Origin: Acetobacteraceae bacterium
GTDB lineage: Bacteria > Pseudomonadota > Alphaproteobacteria > Acetobacterales > Acetobacteraceae
NCBI GenBank assembly: GCA_031291725.1
Contig: JARLIM010000032.1
Coordinates: 1-47,074, forward strand
DNA: 47,074 nucleotides
Direction of reading: 5' to 3'
The notes under the pieces are model-generated. The model did not search any database. It had not been told where the DNA came from and saw only the letters and a list, made by a program, of their open reading frames with translations. A program made the translations under genes and the position numbers. Of the stretch, positions 16,283-24,392 are shown piece by piece (position 1 is the first letter of the stretch; every line of letters starts with the position of its first letter).

Positions 16283-17713
16283 TTACAGCGCCGCCACGCG
16301 CCCGCCCCAGGTTGGCAACAACTCTGCCCCCGGATGGTTCGGCTCGGCCACCAGCAGGTCAGGCCGCAGCGCGTAGAGGAACTCCGCCGGGTTCGAACTG
16401 TCCACCAGCACCACCAGATCAACCGTCTCCAGGCAGGCCAGCTGTGCCGCGCGCACCGCTTCCGGCGTGCCGGGATGGGCGGAGCTGTCGCGTTCAAGAC
16501 CAACCACCAGTCGATCCGATTCGGCACGCGCCCGTTCCAGACGGCGCAATTGCTCCGGGCCGAGCGTATCGAAACGGCCCAGTGTCACGGCAGTCTGTCT
16601 GCCCTCACGCCGCCATGCCTCCAACCGGCTGGCGGCGGTCTCCAGGGGGACGATCTTGCGCAGCGCACTGCCCTGCGGCGTGACGGCAGCCAGCAGATCA
16701 CCCTCGCGGGCCACGGCGATGCCGTGACGGCTGAGAGCGACGAAGCTGGCGATGCTGGCAACCTTCGCCGCCAGTGACAACTCCATGCCCGCGGCCAAAC
16801 CAGCCGCCAATGCGGCCACGGACGTATCGCTCGCGCCCGAAGAATCGCCATCTTCCGGACGCTCAATCGGCAGATGCATCGCGCCAGCCTTATCGACCAG
16901 CGTCATACCGTCTTCGGCACGATTGATCAGCACAGCGCCAAAATTATACTTCTGACGCAGCGTCTCGGCGGCACTCGCGATGGCATCATCTGTTACCAAC
17001 CGCAGCCCAACAAATCGCTCAAGCTCATCGGTGGTCGGCGTGACGATATCTGCGCCTGCGAATCGGGCAAAGTCACCTCGCGTGTCGGCGATCACCACGC
17101 GGCCGCTGCTGCGGGCGATATTGATGATATGTGAAGGCAAATCCCCCGCCAGCACCCCCTTGCCGTAATCGGACAGGATGGTCACGGTGGTGGCCAGCAT
17201 GGCGTCGCGCAGAATGCGCAGCATGCGTTCGGCCAGTTTGGGATGGATCGGGCTGGAATCCTCGCGGTCGGTCCGCAGAACCTGCTGCCCTTGCGCCATG
17301 TAGCGTGTCTTACGGGTGGTCGCCCGGCTGCCTTGCACCAGCAGCCACGGCTCCACGCCCGGCTGACTGCCGATCAATCCGGTCAGATCCGAACCCGCCT
17401 GATCATCGCCGACGACGGAGACGAAGGCCACCGCGGCGCCGAGTGCCCCCAGATTGCGCACCACATTGCCCGCGCCGCCCGGCACGGCCACCTCGCGATC
17501 GACATTGAGCACCGGAACCGGCGCTTCTCGGCTGACGCGCTCGACGGTGCCGTAAATGTAACGGTCGAGCATGGCATCGCCCACGACCAGCACCGAACTG
17601 CGCGCAAGGCGACGAATCGCCACGGCGATTTCGGCGTTACTCGCCTCGCGATAGGTGGAATGCGGCGGCGGATTCAACGCATCCGCAGTGTCGCGAAATT
17701 GAAACTCATCCAT
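16283..17713 (-). CDS. hldE: HldE-like heptose kinase with degenerate adenylyltransferase domain
   Basis: Normal HldE phosphorylates heptose-7-phosphate and then adenylylates heptose-1-phosphate for LPS inner core. The 476-residue protein has the right length and order. The PfkB-type kinase domain (about 35-345) retains LDRYIYGTVERVSREAPVPV, the GGAGNVVRNL sugar loop and catalytic Asp296, though in GASD rather than the usual GAGD. The C-terminal domain begins TLGRFDTLGPEQLRRL (about 377-392). The HxGH nucleotide-binding motif of cytidylyltransferase-fold enzymes is replaced by GPEQ (385-388), and the terminal STT-helix is missing. The second activity is therefore probably lost, leaving a kinase or a repurposed protein. 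Start at 17713, AGG just upstream; divergent from the degenerate GGDEF-EAL pair. Confidence 0.8.
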   Translation of the reverse strand: MDEFQFRDTADALNPPPHSTYREASNAEIAVAIRRLARSSVLVVGDAMLDRYIYGTVERVSREAPVPVLNVDREVAVPGGAGNVVRNLGALGAAVAFVSVVGDDQAGSDLTGLIGSQPGVEPWLLVQGSRATTRKTRYMAQGQQVLRTDREDSSPIHPKLAERMLRILRDAMLATTVTILSDYGKGVLAGDLPSHIINIARSSGRVVIADTRGDFARFAGADIVTPTTDELERFVGLRLVTDDAIASAAETLRQKYNFGAVLINRAEDGMTLVDKAGAMHLPIERPEDGDSSGASDTSVAALAAGLAAGMELSLAAKVASIASFVALSRHGIAVAREGDLLAAVTPQGSALRKIVPLETAASRLEAWRREGRQTAVTLGRFDTLGPEQLRRLERARAESDRLVVGLERDSSAHPGTPEAVRAAQLACLETVDLVVLVDSSNPAEFLYALRPDLLVAEPNHPGAELLPTWGGRVAAL

Positions 17714-17860
17714 GCCTATTCGCTAGCGCCGCCGCGCGCCGCGCGCAAGCGAACGCTGCACGTATTGCAAACAAACCTTATTTTAATCTTTTGCCGCGAT
17801 GCTGTCTTCAAGTCGGCATGGGGCTGGCGGGGGCGGCCCGAAAACCGGGGCGGAGAGATG

Positions 17861-19330
17861 ATGGTCGAATTTGCCAGCAATACTGGCCAACTGACCGAGT
17901 GGCCGGGGCGTGCGCTGCATGGCACCCCCGATGCGGCAGCCATGGCGTTGCTGGGGGAGTTGTCCCGTCTGTTGGCCCGCCCGTTGGAGAGCCAGGAGAG
18001 GGATTATCGGGTGGCAATCATCTTGCGCCTTTCCCGTCTGATGCCACCCGCACCGCGCCCGCATCACCGTCGCGTCGCCCGTGCGTTGATGCAAGACACC
18101 GCATCCTGGCATGGCGGTCAGGTATTTTCATTGGTGGATGGCGATCTTGTGTTGCTCTGTCAGCCGCGCCGTGCCGCGGGTGGGGCGGCCATATCGGCTT
18201 CCACCCGCGCGGTCGAGCCGGAGGCGTTGCCAGACATGCTGCGGCAGTTGCTGCGGGTGGACACACCACCGGGTTTCGATCCGGTCACGGTCTGGCCACT
18301 GGCGACGCATGGACAGGCTTTGCACGATGATATCCGGGCCCGTGTGGTGCAACAGGAAGGGCGGCGCGTCATGGAAGAGGAATATGCCGGGCAGACCGAG
18401 GTTATGGATGTGCTGGGCAGTTTCATCAGTTCAGCCGCCATCGCCGATCTTCTGCAGCGGCAAACCGCGGTGCTGCTGCGCGGCGGTGGAGAGGGCAGGG
18501 GCGGTCTGCTGCCGATCTATCAGGAAATCACCTTCTCGATAGCTGCGTTGGAGGGGAGGGTGGCCAGTGCGGCCTCGGCGTCCACTGACCCGTTCCTGTT
18601 CCGCCACCTCGCCACCCGCCTTGATCTGCGCATCCTGGACATTCTCACCCAAGCCGCTGGCATGGGCGGGCCATTGGATGTCACACGGCAGGATGTTCCG
18701 GCGCTGCATATCAATTTGACGGTTCAAGGTATCCTCACCGCCGATTTTGCCCGTCTGGCCGCCGTGGCGGGCGCGCAGCCGGGGCGTGCTGCGCCGCGTG
18801 TGGCGGTGGAAGTCAATTTGCTCGACGCGGTGGCCGATTTTTCGGCGTTCGAGCGTGCCCGTGCCGTGCTGGCGGAGAGCGGCTTTGCCTTCGTGCTGGA
18901 AAATGTGTCGCATCTCAGCCTGATGTTAACCCGGCCCGGCGTGTTCGATGCAGCGTTGGTCAAACTCGATTGGTCGCCGCGTCTGGCCGAATTTTCCGGT
19001 GCCGAGCGGGCAACGCTGCACGCCGCATTGCGGGAGATTGGGCTGGAGCGGGTCGTGCTGCACCGGGCGGAGACGGAAGCGGCGCTGCGTTGGGGGGTGG
19101 CGAGCGGCATTCGCCGGTTTCAGGGGCGACATGTGGATGCCATGCTGGGGGCGGCCCGCATCGTCGGCTGTGGATTTGCCAAAGGCTGCACCCTGCGGCA
19201 CTGCATTGAGCGCGCCGGCGCCACCAATGCACTCGGGCGCGCGGATTGCCTGAACCTTGCTTTGCTCGATGCCGCCGTGCCGCAGGGATCGGCATTGTCG
19301 ACGTCTGTGCGGTCGGAGGCGATTCTATGA
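17861..19330 (+). CDS. Degenerate GGDEF-EAL-like protein A
   Basis: A 489-residue soluble protein with no name I recognise. The C-terminal half (about 215-435) follows an EAL phosphodiesterase fold: LLPIYQ at the start, an asparagine strand HINLT (284-288), VAVEVN (314-319), an AFVLENVSHLSLML segment where DDFGTG should be, VKLDW (367-371) in place of KID, and ETEAALRWGVASGIRRFQG (404-422) as the VE...G...QGY end. EAL itself and the two catalytic aspartates are absent. Residues 50-135 resemble a worn GGDEF fold (VAIILRLSRL; SLVDGDLVLL in place of GGDEF). It is therefore probably a non-catalytic binder or scaffold. Two ATGs are adjacent; 17861 has GGAG five bases upstream. It overlaps its paralogue B by ATGA. 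Confidence 0.6.
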   Translation: MVEFASNTGQLTEWPGRALHGTPDAAAMALLGELSRLLARPLESQERDYRVAIILRLSRLMPPAPRPHHRRVARALMQDTASWHGGQVFSLVDGDLVLLCQPRRAAGGAAISASTRAVEPEALPDMLRQLLRVDTPPGFDPVTVWPLATHGQALHDDIRARVVQQEGRRVMEEEYAGQTEVMDVLGSFISSAAIADLLQRQTAVLLRGGGEGRGGLLPIYQEITFSIAALEGRVASAASASTDPFLFRHLATRLDLRILDILTQAAGMGGPLDVTRQDVPALHINLTVQGILTADFARLAAVAGAQPGRAAPRVAVEVNLLDAVADFSAFERARAVLAESGFAFVLENVSHLSLMLTRPGVFDAALVKLDWSPRLAEFSGAERATLHAALREIGLERVVLHRAETEAALRWGVASGIRRFQGRHVDAMLGAARIVGCGFAKGCTLRHCIERAGATNALGRADCLNLALLDAAVPQGSALSTSVRSEAIL

Positions 19331-20559
19331 GCCAGGTGGGACGTCATCGCGTGGCGGAAAGCCCGGCTGTCGGTGGAGCCAAGCAGGACGCGCTGCAACT
19401 GGCCACCTTGGTGCGCGATTGTGCTGTCGCCGATATCGCGCGCAACGTGGCGGTGGTTCGTCTATCGCGCCTGGAGCCGGACCGCCAGCGCCCGCACCAT
19501 GTGCGCCCACATCATGTCAGGCTGGCGCGGGCGGCGTTGGAGCCATTGGCGCAGGCCGAACGCGCCCGGCTCTTTATGCTGCCCTCGCGCGATATCGTCG
19601 CTATCTGGCGCGGTGAGGCCGAGGTGGCGCGCAGCACCGCGAAAGCTGCCATCGAGCATATGTTCGCCGACGATGAAAGTCTGCCGATCAGCCCCCAACG
19701 GCTGTGGGAGGAATACACCCTGCCGGGAGATGCCGAGGCGGTCTTGGCCATTGTGCGTGGACCGGACGGTCAGCCTGCAACGCAGGCGGAACGGGTGAAG
19801 CTTATTCCGCTCGACTTGGCGTCGCTGGCAGCGTTCGAGCAGCAATTGGCGCATGCCGACATGGCCCGTTTCGTCCGCCGCCTGCCGATCGCCATGCCGC
19901 GCGCAAAAGGAGGGCTGACGCTGGCTTGGGAATCGCGCCGATTTGACATCAACGAACTCGCCGCCTGCCTGTCGCCGCGTCATGATCTTCAGGCCGAGCC
20001 CTGGCTGTTCCGTCGCCTCACCCGTACGCTCGACCGTCGGATGCTTGCGCTGCTCGGCGCGCATGGGGAACTGGCCGAGGCCGGGCCGCTCGCCTTCCAG
20101 ATCAACATCGCCTCGCTGCTCAGCCCGGAATTTCTGCGGTTTGACGACATGCTGCCCGTTGGCCTGCGCGGCCACGTCACGCTCGATCTGACACCGGAGG
20201 ATGTGCTCTCCAACCCCTCGGCCTTCCTGTTTGCGCGGGATTTCGCCCGTGCGCGCGGCTATAGGCTGGCGCTATCCGGCATCGCCGCCGCTTTGCTGCC
20301 GATCTTGCCGGTGCGGCGATTGGGGCTCGATCTGGTGCATCTGCACTGGTCTGAGGCCCTCCGACCCGCCGATCTGGCCGCCTTGCAGACGGAGCCGGAG
20401 CGGATCGTGCTCGCTGGGGTGGAGAGTGAAGCGGTGCTGCTGTGGGGCATGTCGCACGGCATTGGTTTGTTCAGCGGCGCGCGGGTGAGCGATGCTCTGC
20501 GTATGCATCCCCGGATCGGGACGGGGGCGGAGATGCCGATATCGAGGCGCTTGGCGTGA
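19327..20559 (+). CDS. Degenerate GGDEF-EAL-like protein B, paralogue of A
   Basis: A 410-residue soluble protein clearly homologous to A along its length. VAVVRLSRLEPDRQRPHH (41-58) matches A's VAIILRLSRLMPPAPRPHH; FQINIASLLSPEFL (257-270) matches the HINLT strand; RIVLAGVESEAVLLWGMSHG (359-378) matches A's end motif. It is more worn than A: no EAL, no DD (LALSGIA instead), the KID lysine replaced (LVHLHW) and no QG. A predicted role in c-di-GMP breakdown is excluded by these losses; binding of ligand or partner remains open. The ATG overlaps A's TGA (ATGA at 19327-19330), so A and B are probably made in fixed ratio and may form a heterodimer, an inference. The ABC transporter genes follow 84 bases later on the same strand. 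Confidence 0.6.
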   Translation: MSQVGRHRVAESPAVGGAKQDALQLATLVRDCAVADIARNVAVVRLSRLEPDRQRPHHVRPHHVRLARAALEPLAQAERARLFMLPSRDIVAIWRGEAEVARSTAKAAIEHMFADDESLPISPQRLWEEYTLPGDAEAVLAIVRGPDGQPATQAERVKLIPLDLASLAAFEQQLAHADMARFVRRLPIAMPRAKGGLTLAWESRRFDINELAACLSPRHDLQAEPWLFRRLTRTLDRRMLALLGAHGELAEAGPLAFQINIASLLSPEFLRFDDMLPVGLRGHVTLDLTPEDVLSNPSAFLFARDFARARGYRLALSGIAAALLPILPVRRLGLDLVHLHWSEALRPADLAALQTEPERIVLAGVESEAVLLWGMSHGIGLFSGARVSDALRMHPRIGTGAEMPISRRLA

Positions 20560-20643
20560 TCTGGTTGCGATCTGCACCGGGCGCTGGGCAACATGGAGGG
20601 ATCGCCGCTTGGCGGAAGCCGTGGCTGCCCCTAATCCACACGC

Positions 20644-21387
20644 ATGGATGCGATCACCGTCAGCCACCTCTCCAAACGCTACGACGAGACGCTTGCCGTC
20701 GATGACGTCAGCTTTTCCGTCGCGCGTGGTTCGACGCTCGGGCTGCTCGGCGGCAATGGCGCGGGCAAGACCACCACGATTGCCATGTTGCTCGGCTTAC
20801 TGGTGCCGAGTTCGGGCAGCATCCGTGTGCTGGGCCATGACATGGCGCGACACCGATTTGCGGCCCTGGCGCGGATGAATTTCTCCTCGCCTTATGTTTC
20901 GCTGCCCAGCCGGATCAGTGTGCGTGAGAATTTGCAGGTCTATGCGCATCTCTATGGCGTGCGCCACACTGCCCAACGCATCGCCGAACTCGCCCGTGAA
21001 CTCGATCTCACCGGGCTGCTGGATCGTTTGGCGGGTGAACTCTCGGCGGGGCAGAAAACCCGCGTCGCCTTGGCAAAATCGCTGATCAACCGGCCTGATG
21101 TGCTGTTGCTGGATGAACCCACCGCAAGCCTTGACCCAGATACTGGCGATCTGGTGCGCAGTTGGCTGGAACGCTACCGCGCCGAGAGCGGCTGCACCAT
21201 CCTGCTCGCCAGCCACAACATGGCCGAGGTGGAGCGGCTGTGCAGCGATGTGGTGATGCTGAAAAAAGGCCGCATCGTCGATCACGGCACGCCGCAGGAT
21301 TTGCTCGACCGCTATGGGCGTGAGGATTTGGAAGACGTCTTTCTCGACATCGCCCGCGGCCGCACCAGCCTGGAGGCGCACACATGA
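20644..21387 (+). CDS. ABC transporter ATP-binding protein (ABC-2 exporter type)
   Basis: Nucleotide-binding subunit, 247 residues, of a two-gene exporter. Walker A GGNGAGKTT (about 35-43), signature LSAGQ (about 136), Walker B VLLLDEPTASLDP and the switch His in LLASHNMAE are all intact, so it should hydrolyse ATP. The sequence style (NFSSPYVSLPSRISVRENL; C-terminal LEDVFLDIARG) is that of the CcmA/NodI-type drug and polysaccharide exporters. The downstream permease overlaps by ATGA (21384-21387), implying 1:1 synthesis. There is no evident Shine-Dalgarno sequence before the ATG. The substrate cannot be read from sequence. Confidence 0.93.
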   Translation: MDAITVSHLSKRYDETLAVDDVSFSVARGSTLGLLGGNGAGKTTTIAMLLGLLVPSSGSIRVLGHDMARHRFAALARMNFSSPYVSLPSRISVRENLQVYAHLYGVRHTAQRIAELARELDLTGLLDRLAGELSAGQKTRVALAKSLINRPDVLLLDEPTASLDPDTGDLVRSWLERYRAESGCTILLASHNMAEVERLCSDVVMLKKGRIVDHGTPQDLLDRYGREDLEDVFLDIARGRTSLEAHT

Positions 21388-22184
21388 GCCTGTCACTGCG
21401 CCGCATCTGGGGACTGATGTTCCGCCACATCGCGCTGTATCGCCGCTCCTGGCCGCGTCTGGTCGAATTGGCCTATTGGCCGATCCTGCAAATGTCGATC
21501 TGGGGCTTCACAGCGAACTTCCTGATGCAGCGCGGCGGCAGCAATGCGGCGATGATCGGGGGTGCGGTGATGGGCGGCGTGTTGCTGTGGGAGGTGGCGC
21601 TGCGCAGCCAGATGGGCATGTCGATCTCCTTTCTGGAAGAAATCTGGTCGCGCAATCTTGGTCATGTCTTCGTCAGCCCGCTGCGGCCGTGGGAATTGGT
21701 GGCAGCCCTGATCGGCATGTCGATGCTGCGTATGCTGGCCGGCGTTATACCGGCGATAGCACTGGCTTGGGTGCTGTATGCGTTCAATTTGCTCTCCACC
21801 GGCCCGGTGCTGGTGCTGTTCTTTGCCAATCTGATGGTGATGGGCTGGGCGGTGGCGCTGGGCGTGATCAGCCTGATCCTGCGCCACGGCGCGGGTGCGG
21901 AGGCCTTGGCGTGGTCGGTGTTGTTCGGCATCACGCCGTTCAGCGCGGTCTTCTATCCGGTGTCGGTGCTGCCACATGTGGCGCGTGAGATCGCGTTTCT
22001 GGTGCCGGCAAGCCACGTGTTTGAAGGCATGCGCGCGGTGATGCTGGACGGCCATATCGCGTGGGACGAACTCGCTTTGGCGATGGTGCTCAATCTTGTT
22101 TGGCTGGCCGCCGCGATATTGATTTTTCGCCGCCAGTTCCAGGTTGCCCGCATACGCGGTGCGCTGATTTCCATCGGAGAATGA
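21384..22184 (+). CDS. ABC-2 type transporter permease
   Basis: Membrane subunit of the exporter, 266 residues, six predicted helices in the usual ABC-2 arrangement. A cytoplasmic amphipathic start (RRIWGLMFRHIALYRRSWPRL divided by helix 1), helices near 27-47, 55-75, 105-130, 135-160 and 170-190, a short helix-break FLVPASHVFEGMR typical of NodJ/DrrB-type permeases, and a final helix near 235-252. It is coupled to the ATPase gene by a 4-base overlap and followed after one base by the phosphatase gene, so the three form one operon. Likely cargo classes are polysaccharide, lipid or drug. Confidence 0.92.
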   Translation: MSLSLRRIWGLMFRHIALYRRSWPRLVELAYWPILQMSIWGFTANFLMQRGGSNAAMIGGAVMGGVLLWEVALRSQMGMSISFLEEIWSRNLGHVFVSPLRPWELVAALIGMSMLRMLAGVIPAIALAWVLYAFNLLSTGPVLVLFFANLMVMGWAVALGVISLILRHGAGAEALAWSVLFGITPFSAVFYPVSVLPHVAREIAFLVPASHVFEGMRAVMLDGHIAWDELALAMVLNLVWLAAAILIFRRQFQVARIRGALISIGE

Positions 22185-22185
22185 A

Positions 22186-22797
22186 ATGACCCGCTTCTGG
22201 CTGATCCGCCACGCTTTGGTGGAAGAGAATGCCCGCGCCAAGCTGTATGGCATTATGGATGTTGAGCTTTGCCCTCACACATTGGAGGCGCAGAAGCCCG
22301 ATTACGCAGCCCTCGCCCGCACGCTGCCGCAGGGGGCGGTGTGGTATGTCACGCCGCTGTCGCGCACCCGCCGCACCGCCGAGGCGATCCTTGAAGCAGG
22401 TTACGGCCCGGCCACGCTGGACGTCTCGCCAGGGCTGATTGAGCAGAATCTCGGCAGCTATCAGGGTCTGCCGCATGCCGAACTGCCGGCGCAGCTCGCC
22501 CAACCGCCACATCCGTTCTGGCCGCTCTCCGGCTGCGAACGTCCGCCGGGCGGCGAATCGATGCAGGATGTGATCGCGCGCGTCGGTGCCGAGATGGAGC
22601 AACTCGCCGCCCGGCATGATGGGCACGATGTTGTGATCGTCAGTCATGGCGGTGCCATCCGCGGCGCTGTGGCGCATGCGCTGCACATCGATGCCGACAA
22701 TGTGCTACATCTTTCCGTGCAAAATATCTCGCTCACCCGCATGGAACGCTTGCCGGAAGGGTGGCGGGTCGTGACTGTAAACACACACCCGGCCTGA
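22186..22797 (+). CDS. Histidine phosphatase (phosphoglycerate mutase-like) family protein
   Basis: A 203-residue cytoplasmic phosphatase. The catalytic histidine sits in WLIRHALVEE (RHG is RHA here, a common variant). The supporting arginine lies in TPLSRTRRTAEAIL, the proton-donor Glu in IEQNLGSYQG and the second His in VIVSHGGAIRGA. The start lies one base after the permease stop, with GGAGAATGAA spanning the junction as ribosome site. Relatives include CobC/alpha-ribazole phosphatases and sugar-phosphate phosphatases, and I cannot choose among them. Its place in the exporter operon suggests it processes a precursor or regulator linked to the cargo. Confidence 0.87.
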   Translation: MTRFWLIRHALVEENARAKLYGIMDVELCPHTLEAQKPDYAALARTLPQGAVWYVTPLSRTRRTAEAILEAGYGPATLDVSPGLIEQNLGSYQGLPHAELPAQLAQPPHPFWPLSGCERPPGGESMQDVIARVGAEMEQLAARHDGHDVVIVSHGGAIRGAVAHALHIDADNVLHLSVQNISLTRMERLPEGWRVVTVNTHPA

Positions 22798-22903
22798 CTT
22801 GCACGCTAGAACGCTTGCCTGATCACGCCGCAAAGTGCCACATCTGCGCCAAATACGTGGTGCAGAGTGGGATGCATGACGTCACCCAATCAGGAGAGAG
22901 TGC

Positions 22904-23572
22904 ATGAAGCGCATGCTGATGGCCGCTCTGTTTGCTTTGTGTCTGCCGCTTGCGGCACACGCACAGACTGAGCAACAGACCCTTGTAGACCGCGCCACGC
23001 TCACCGTGCAGGAAATGCTCGGCGACAAGAACGCCTCCGAAGCGCGCAATCTGATGCGCAAATCGAAGGGCGTTCTGGTCTGTCCGCGCATCTTCAAGGC
23101 CGGTTTCATTCTCGGCGGCCAGGGCGGCGGCTGCGTGATGGCGGGGCGGACGCAGAATGGCTGGTCCAACCCAGCCTTTTATGGCCTGGGCAGCGGCAGC
23201 ATTGGCTTTCAGATCGGTGTACAAGATGCACAGATCATTTTCATCGTGCTGACGGAGAAGGGGCTGCAGGCACTGCTCGACAGTCAATTCAAGGTCGGTG
23301 CAGACGCCTCGGTAGCCGTGGCGACGATTGGTGGTGGTGTGTCCGGCTCGACGACGGCGGCATTGAATGCCGACATCGTGGCCTTTGCCGCCACGCGCGG
23401 GCTGTTTGCGGGCGTGTCAATCGATGGCAGCCTGATCTCCTCGCGCAGCGACTGGAACCAGGAATATTATGGTCATCCAATGGCGGCACAGCAGATTGTG
23501 TTGTCTGGCGAAGGCAATAATCCGGGGGCCGATCCGCTGCGTGAAATCCTGTCGCGCTTTTCCGGCGGCTGA
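22904..23572 (+). CDS. SYLF-domain lipid-binding protein (Ysc84/DUF500)
   Basis: A secreted 222-residue protein: signal peptide (ends AAHAQ, residue 21), then a SYLF/Ysc84 domain covering the rest. Typical segments are AKGVLVCP-like KGVLVCPRIFKAGFILGG (about 51-68), NPAFYGLGSGSIGFQIGVQ and RGLFAGVSIDGSLIS. Eukaryotic members bind phosphoinositides; bacterial members are periplasmic, with an unclear role in lipid interaction. An excellent ribosome site (AGGAGAGAG) precedes the ATG, and YcgN follows 15 bases later. Confidence 0.92.
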   Translation: MKRMLMAALFALCLPLAAHAQTEQQTLVDRATLTVQEMLGDKNASEARNLMRKSKGVLVCPRIFKAGFILGGQGGGCVMAGRTQNGWSNPAFYGLGSGSIGFQIGVQDAQIIFIVLTEKGLQALLDSQFKVGADASVAVATIGGGVSGSTTAALNADIVAFAATRGLFAGVSIDGSLISSRSDWNQEYYGHPMAAQQIVLSGEGNNPGADPLREILSRFSGG

Positions 23573-23587
23573 TCGCCGGAGGAGAGG

Positions 23588-24079
23588 ATGACGGACAAGC
23601 CGTTCTGGCAGACCAAGTCGCTCGACGAGATGTCGCGGGCGGAATGGGAGAGTCTGTGCGACGGCTGTGGCCGCTGCTGCCTGCACAAGCTGCGCGATGA
23701 AGACACGGGCGCGCTGGAATTCACCAACGTCGCCTGTCGTCTGCTCGATCTGAACAGCTGCCGTTGCAAGAAATACGCAACACGTAAAAAATTTGTGCCT
23801 GATTGCGTCTCGCTCACCCGTGAGGCGCTGATGGATATCGATTGGCTGCCACCGTCTTGCGCCTATGTGCGGTTGGCCAATGGGCAGGATTTGGCGTGGT
23901 GGCATCCGCTGGTCTCCGGCGACCCGGACAGCGTGCATCTGGCCAGGGTGTCGGTGGCAGGGCGCGCGGTGGATGAACGTTATGCCGGGCCGCTTGAACA
24001 TCATGTCGTCGATTGGCCAGCGAAGGTTCCGCGCGCCAAACGGCCCACCTCACCGGTCAACAAGCCTCAAGGCGTGTGA
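23588..24079 (+). CDS. YcgN-family cysteine cluster protein (UPF0260)
   Basis: A 163-residue cytoplasmic protein with the family's defining cysteine set: CDGCGRCC (about 24-31), then [15 protein letters not shown] (about 49-63) and PDCVSLT. These likely bind a metal or iron-sulfur cluster. N-terminal [19 protein letters not shown] is characteristic. The cellular role is unknown. GGAGGAGAGG stands directly upstream. Length is normal. Confidence 0.93.
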   Translation: MTDKPFWQTKSLDEMSRAEWESLCDGCGRCCLHKLRDEDTGALEFTNVACRLLDLNSCRCKKYATRKKFVPDCVSLTREALMDIDWLPPSCAYVRLANGQDLAWWHPLVSGDPDSVHLARVSVAGRAVDERYAGPLEHHVVDWPAKVPRAKRPTSPVNKPQGV

Positions 24080-24231
24080 TCGATGCCCTTGGCAGCGGAC
24101 TTGCCGGTCATCACAATATCGCCAACGGGTTGTATGTTCGCCCGCCGCACACAAAGATGAGCGCAGAAGCGGAACACGCCCTGTTCCGCGCCTTGGCCGC
24201 TCAGCGGGTGACGCGCGCGGCGATGGTATGA
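24076..24231 (+). CDS. Possible small protein overlapping ycgN stop
   Basis: A 51-codon frame that could start at GTG 24076, overlapping the YcgN stop (GTGTGA), and ending TGA at 24231. The product ([20 protein letters not shown] first) has a plausible helical second half. It occupies an otherwise empty 166-base gap. I know no family, and the support is only the coupled start and open frame. Confidence 0.25.
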   Translation: MIDALGSGLAGHHNIANGLYVRPPHTKMSAEAEHALFRALAAQRVTRAAMV

Positions 24232-24245
24232 CGGGGAGATATAAG

Positions 24246-24389
24246 ATGCGCCTTTTCCTTTTGCTGGCGATGCTGAGCGCGCCGTTGCTGCTCAGTGCCT
24301 GCCACACCGCCGAAGGGGTGGGGCAGGATCTGGGCTCCGCTGGTCGCACGATCAGCAACACCGCGTCCGATGTTCAGAAGAAACTGTAA
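24246..24389 (+). CDS. Entericidin-like small lipoprotein
   Basis: A 47-residue lipoprotein. The hydrophobic signal MRLFLLLAMLSAPLLLSAC ends in the lipobox LSAC, giving lipidation at Cys19. The mature peptide is only about 29 residues with the entericidin pattern NTAxGxGxDlxxxGxxIsxtA (here TAEGVGQDLGSAGRTISNTA). Entericidins are membrane-active stress peptides; in alphaproteobacteria they are common, and their toxin role is unproven. GGGGAG lies upstream of the ATG. The stop lies 3 bases from the stop of the convergent znuA-like gene. Confidence 0.88.
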   Translation: MRLFLLLAMLSAPLLLSACHTAEGVGQDLGSAGRTISNTASDVQKKL

Positions 24390-24392
24390 CCC

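Noticed and set aside
24013..24231. Reading the small frame after ycgN from ATG 24013
   Set aside because: That start lies inside the certain ycgN gene in another frame. Only the GTG at 24076 is credible, and is listed with low confidence.
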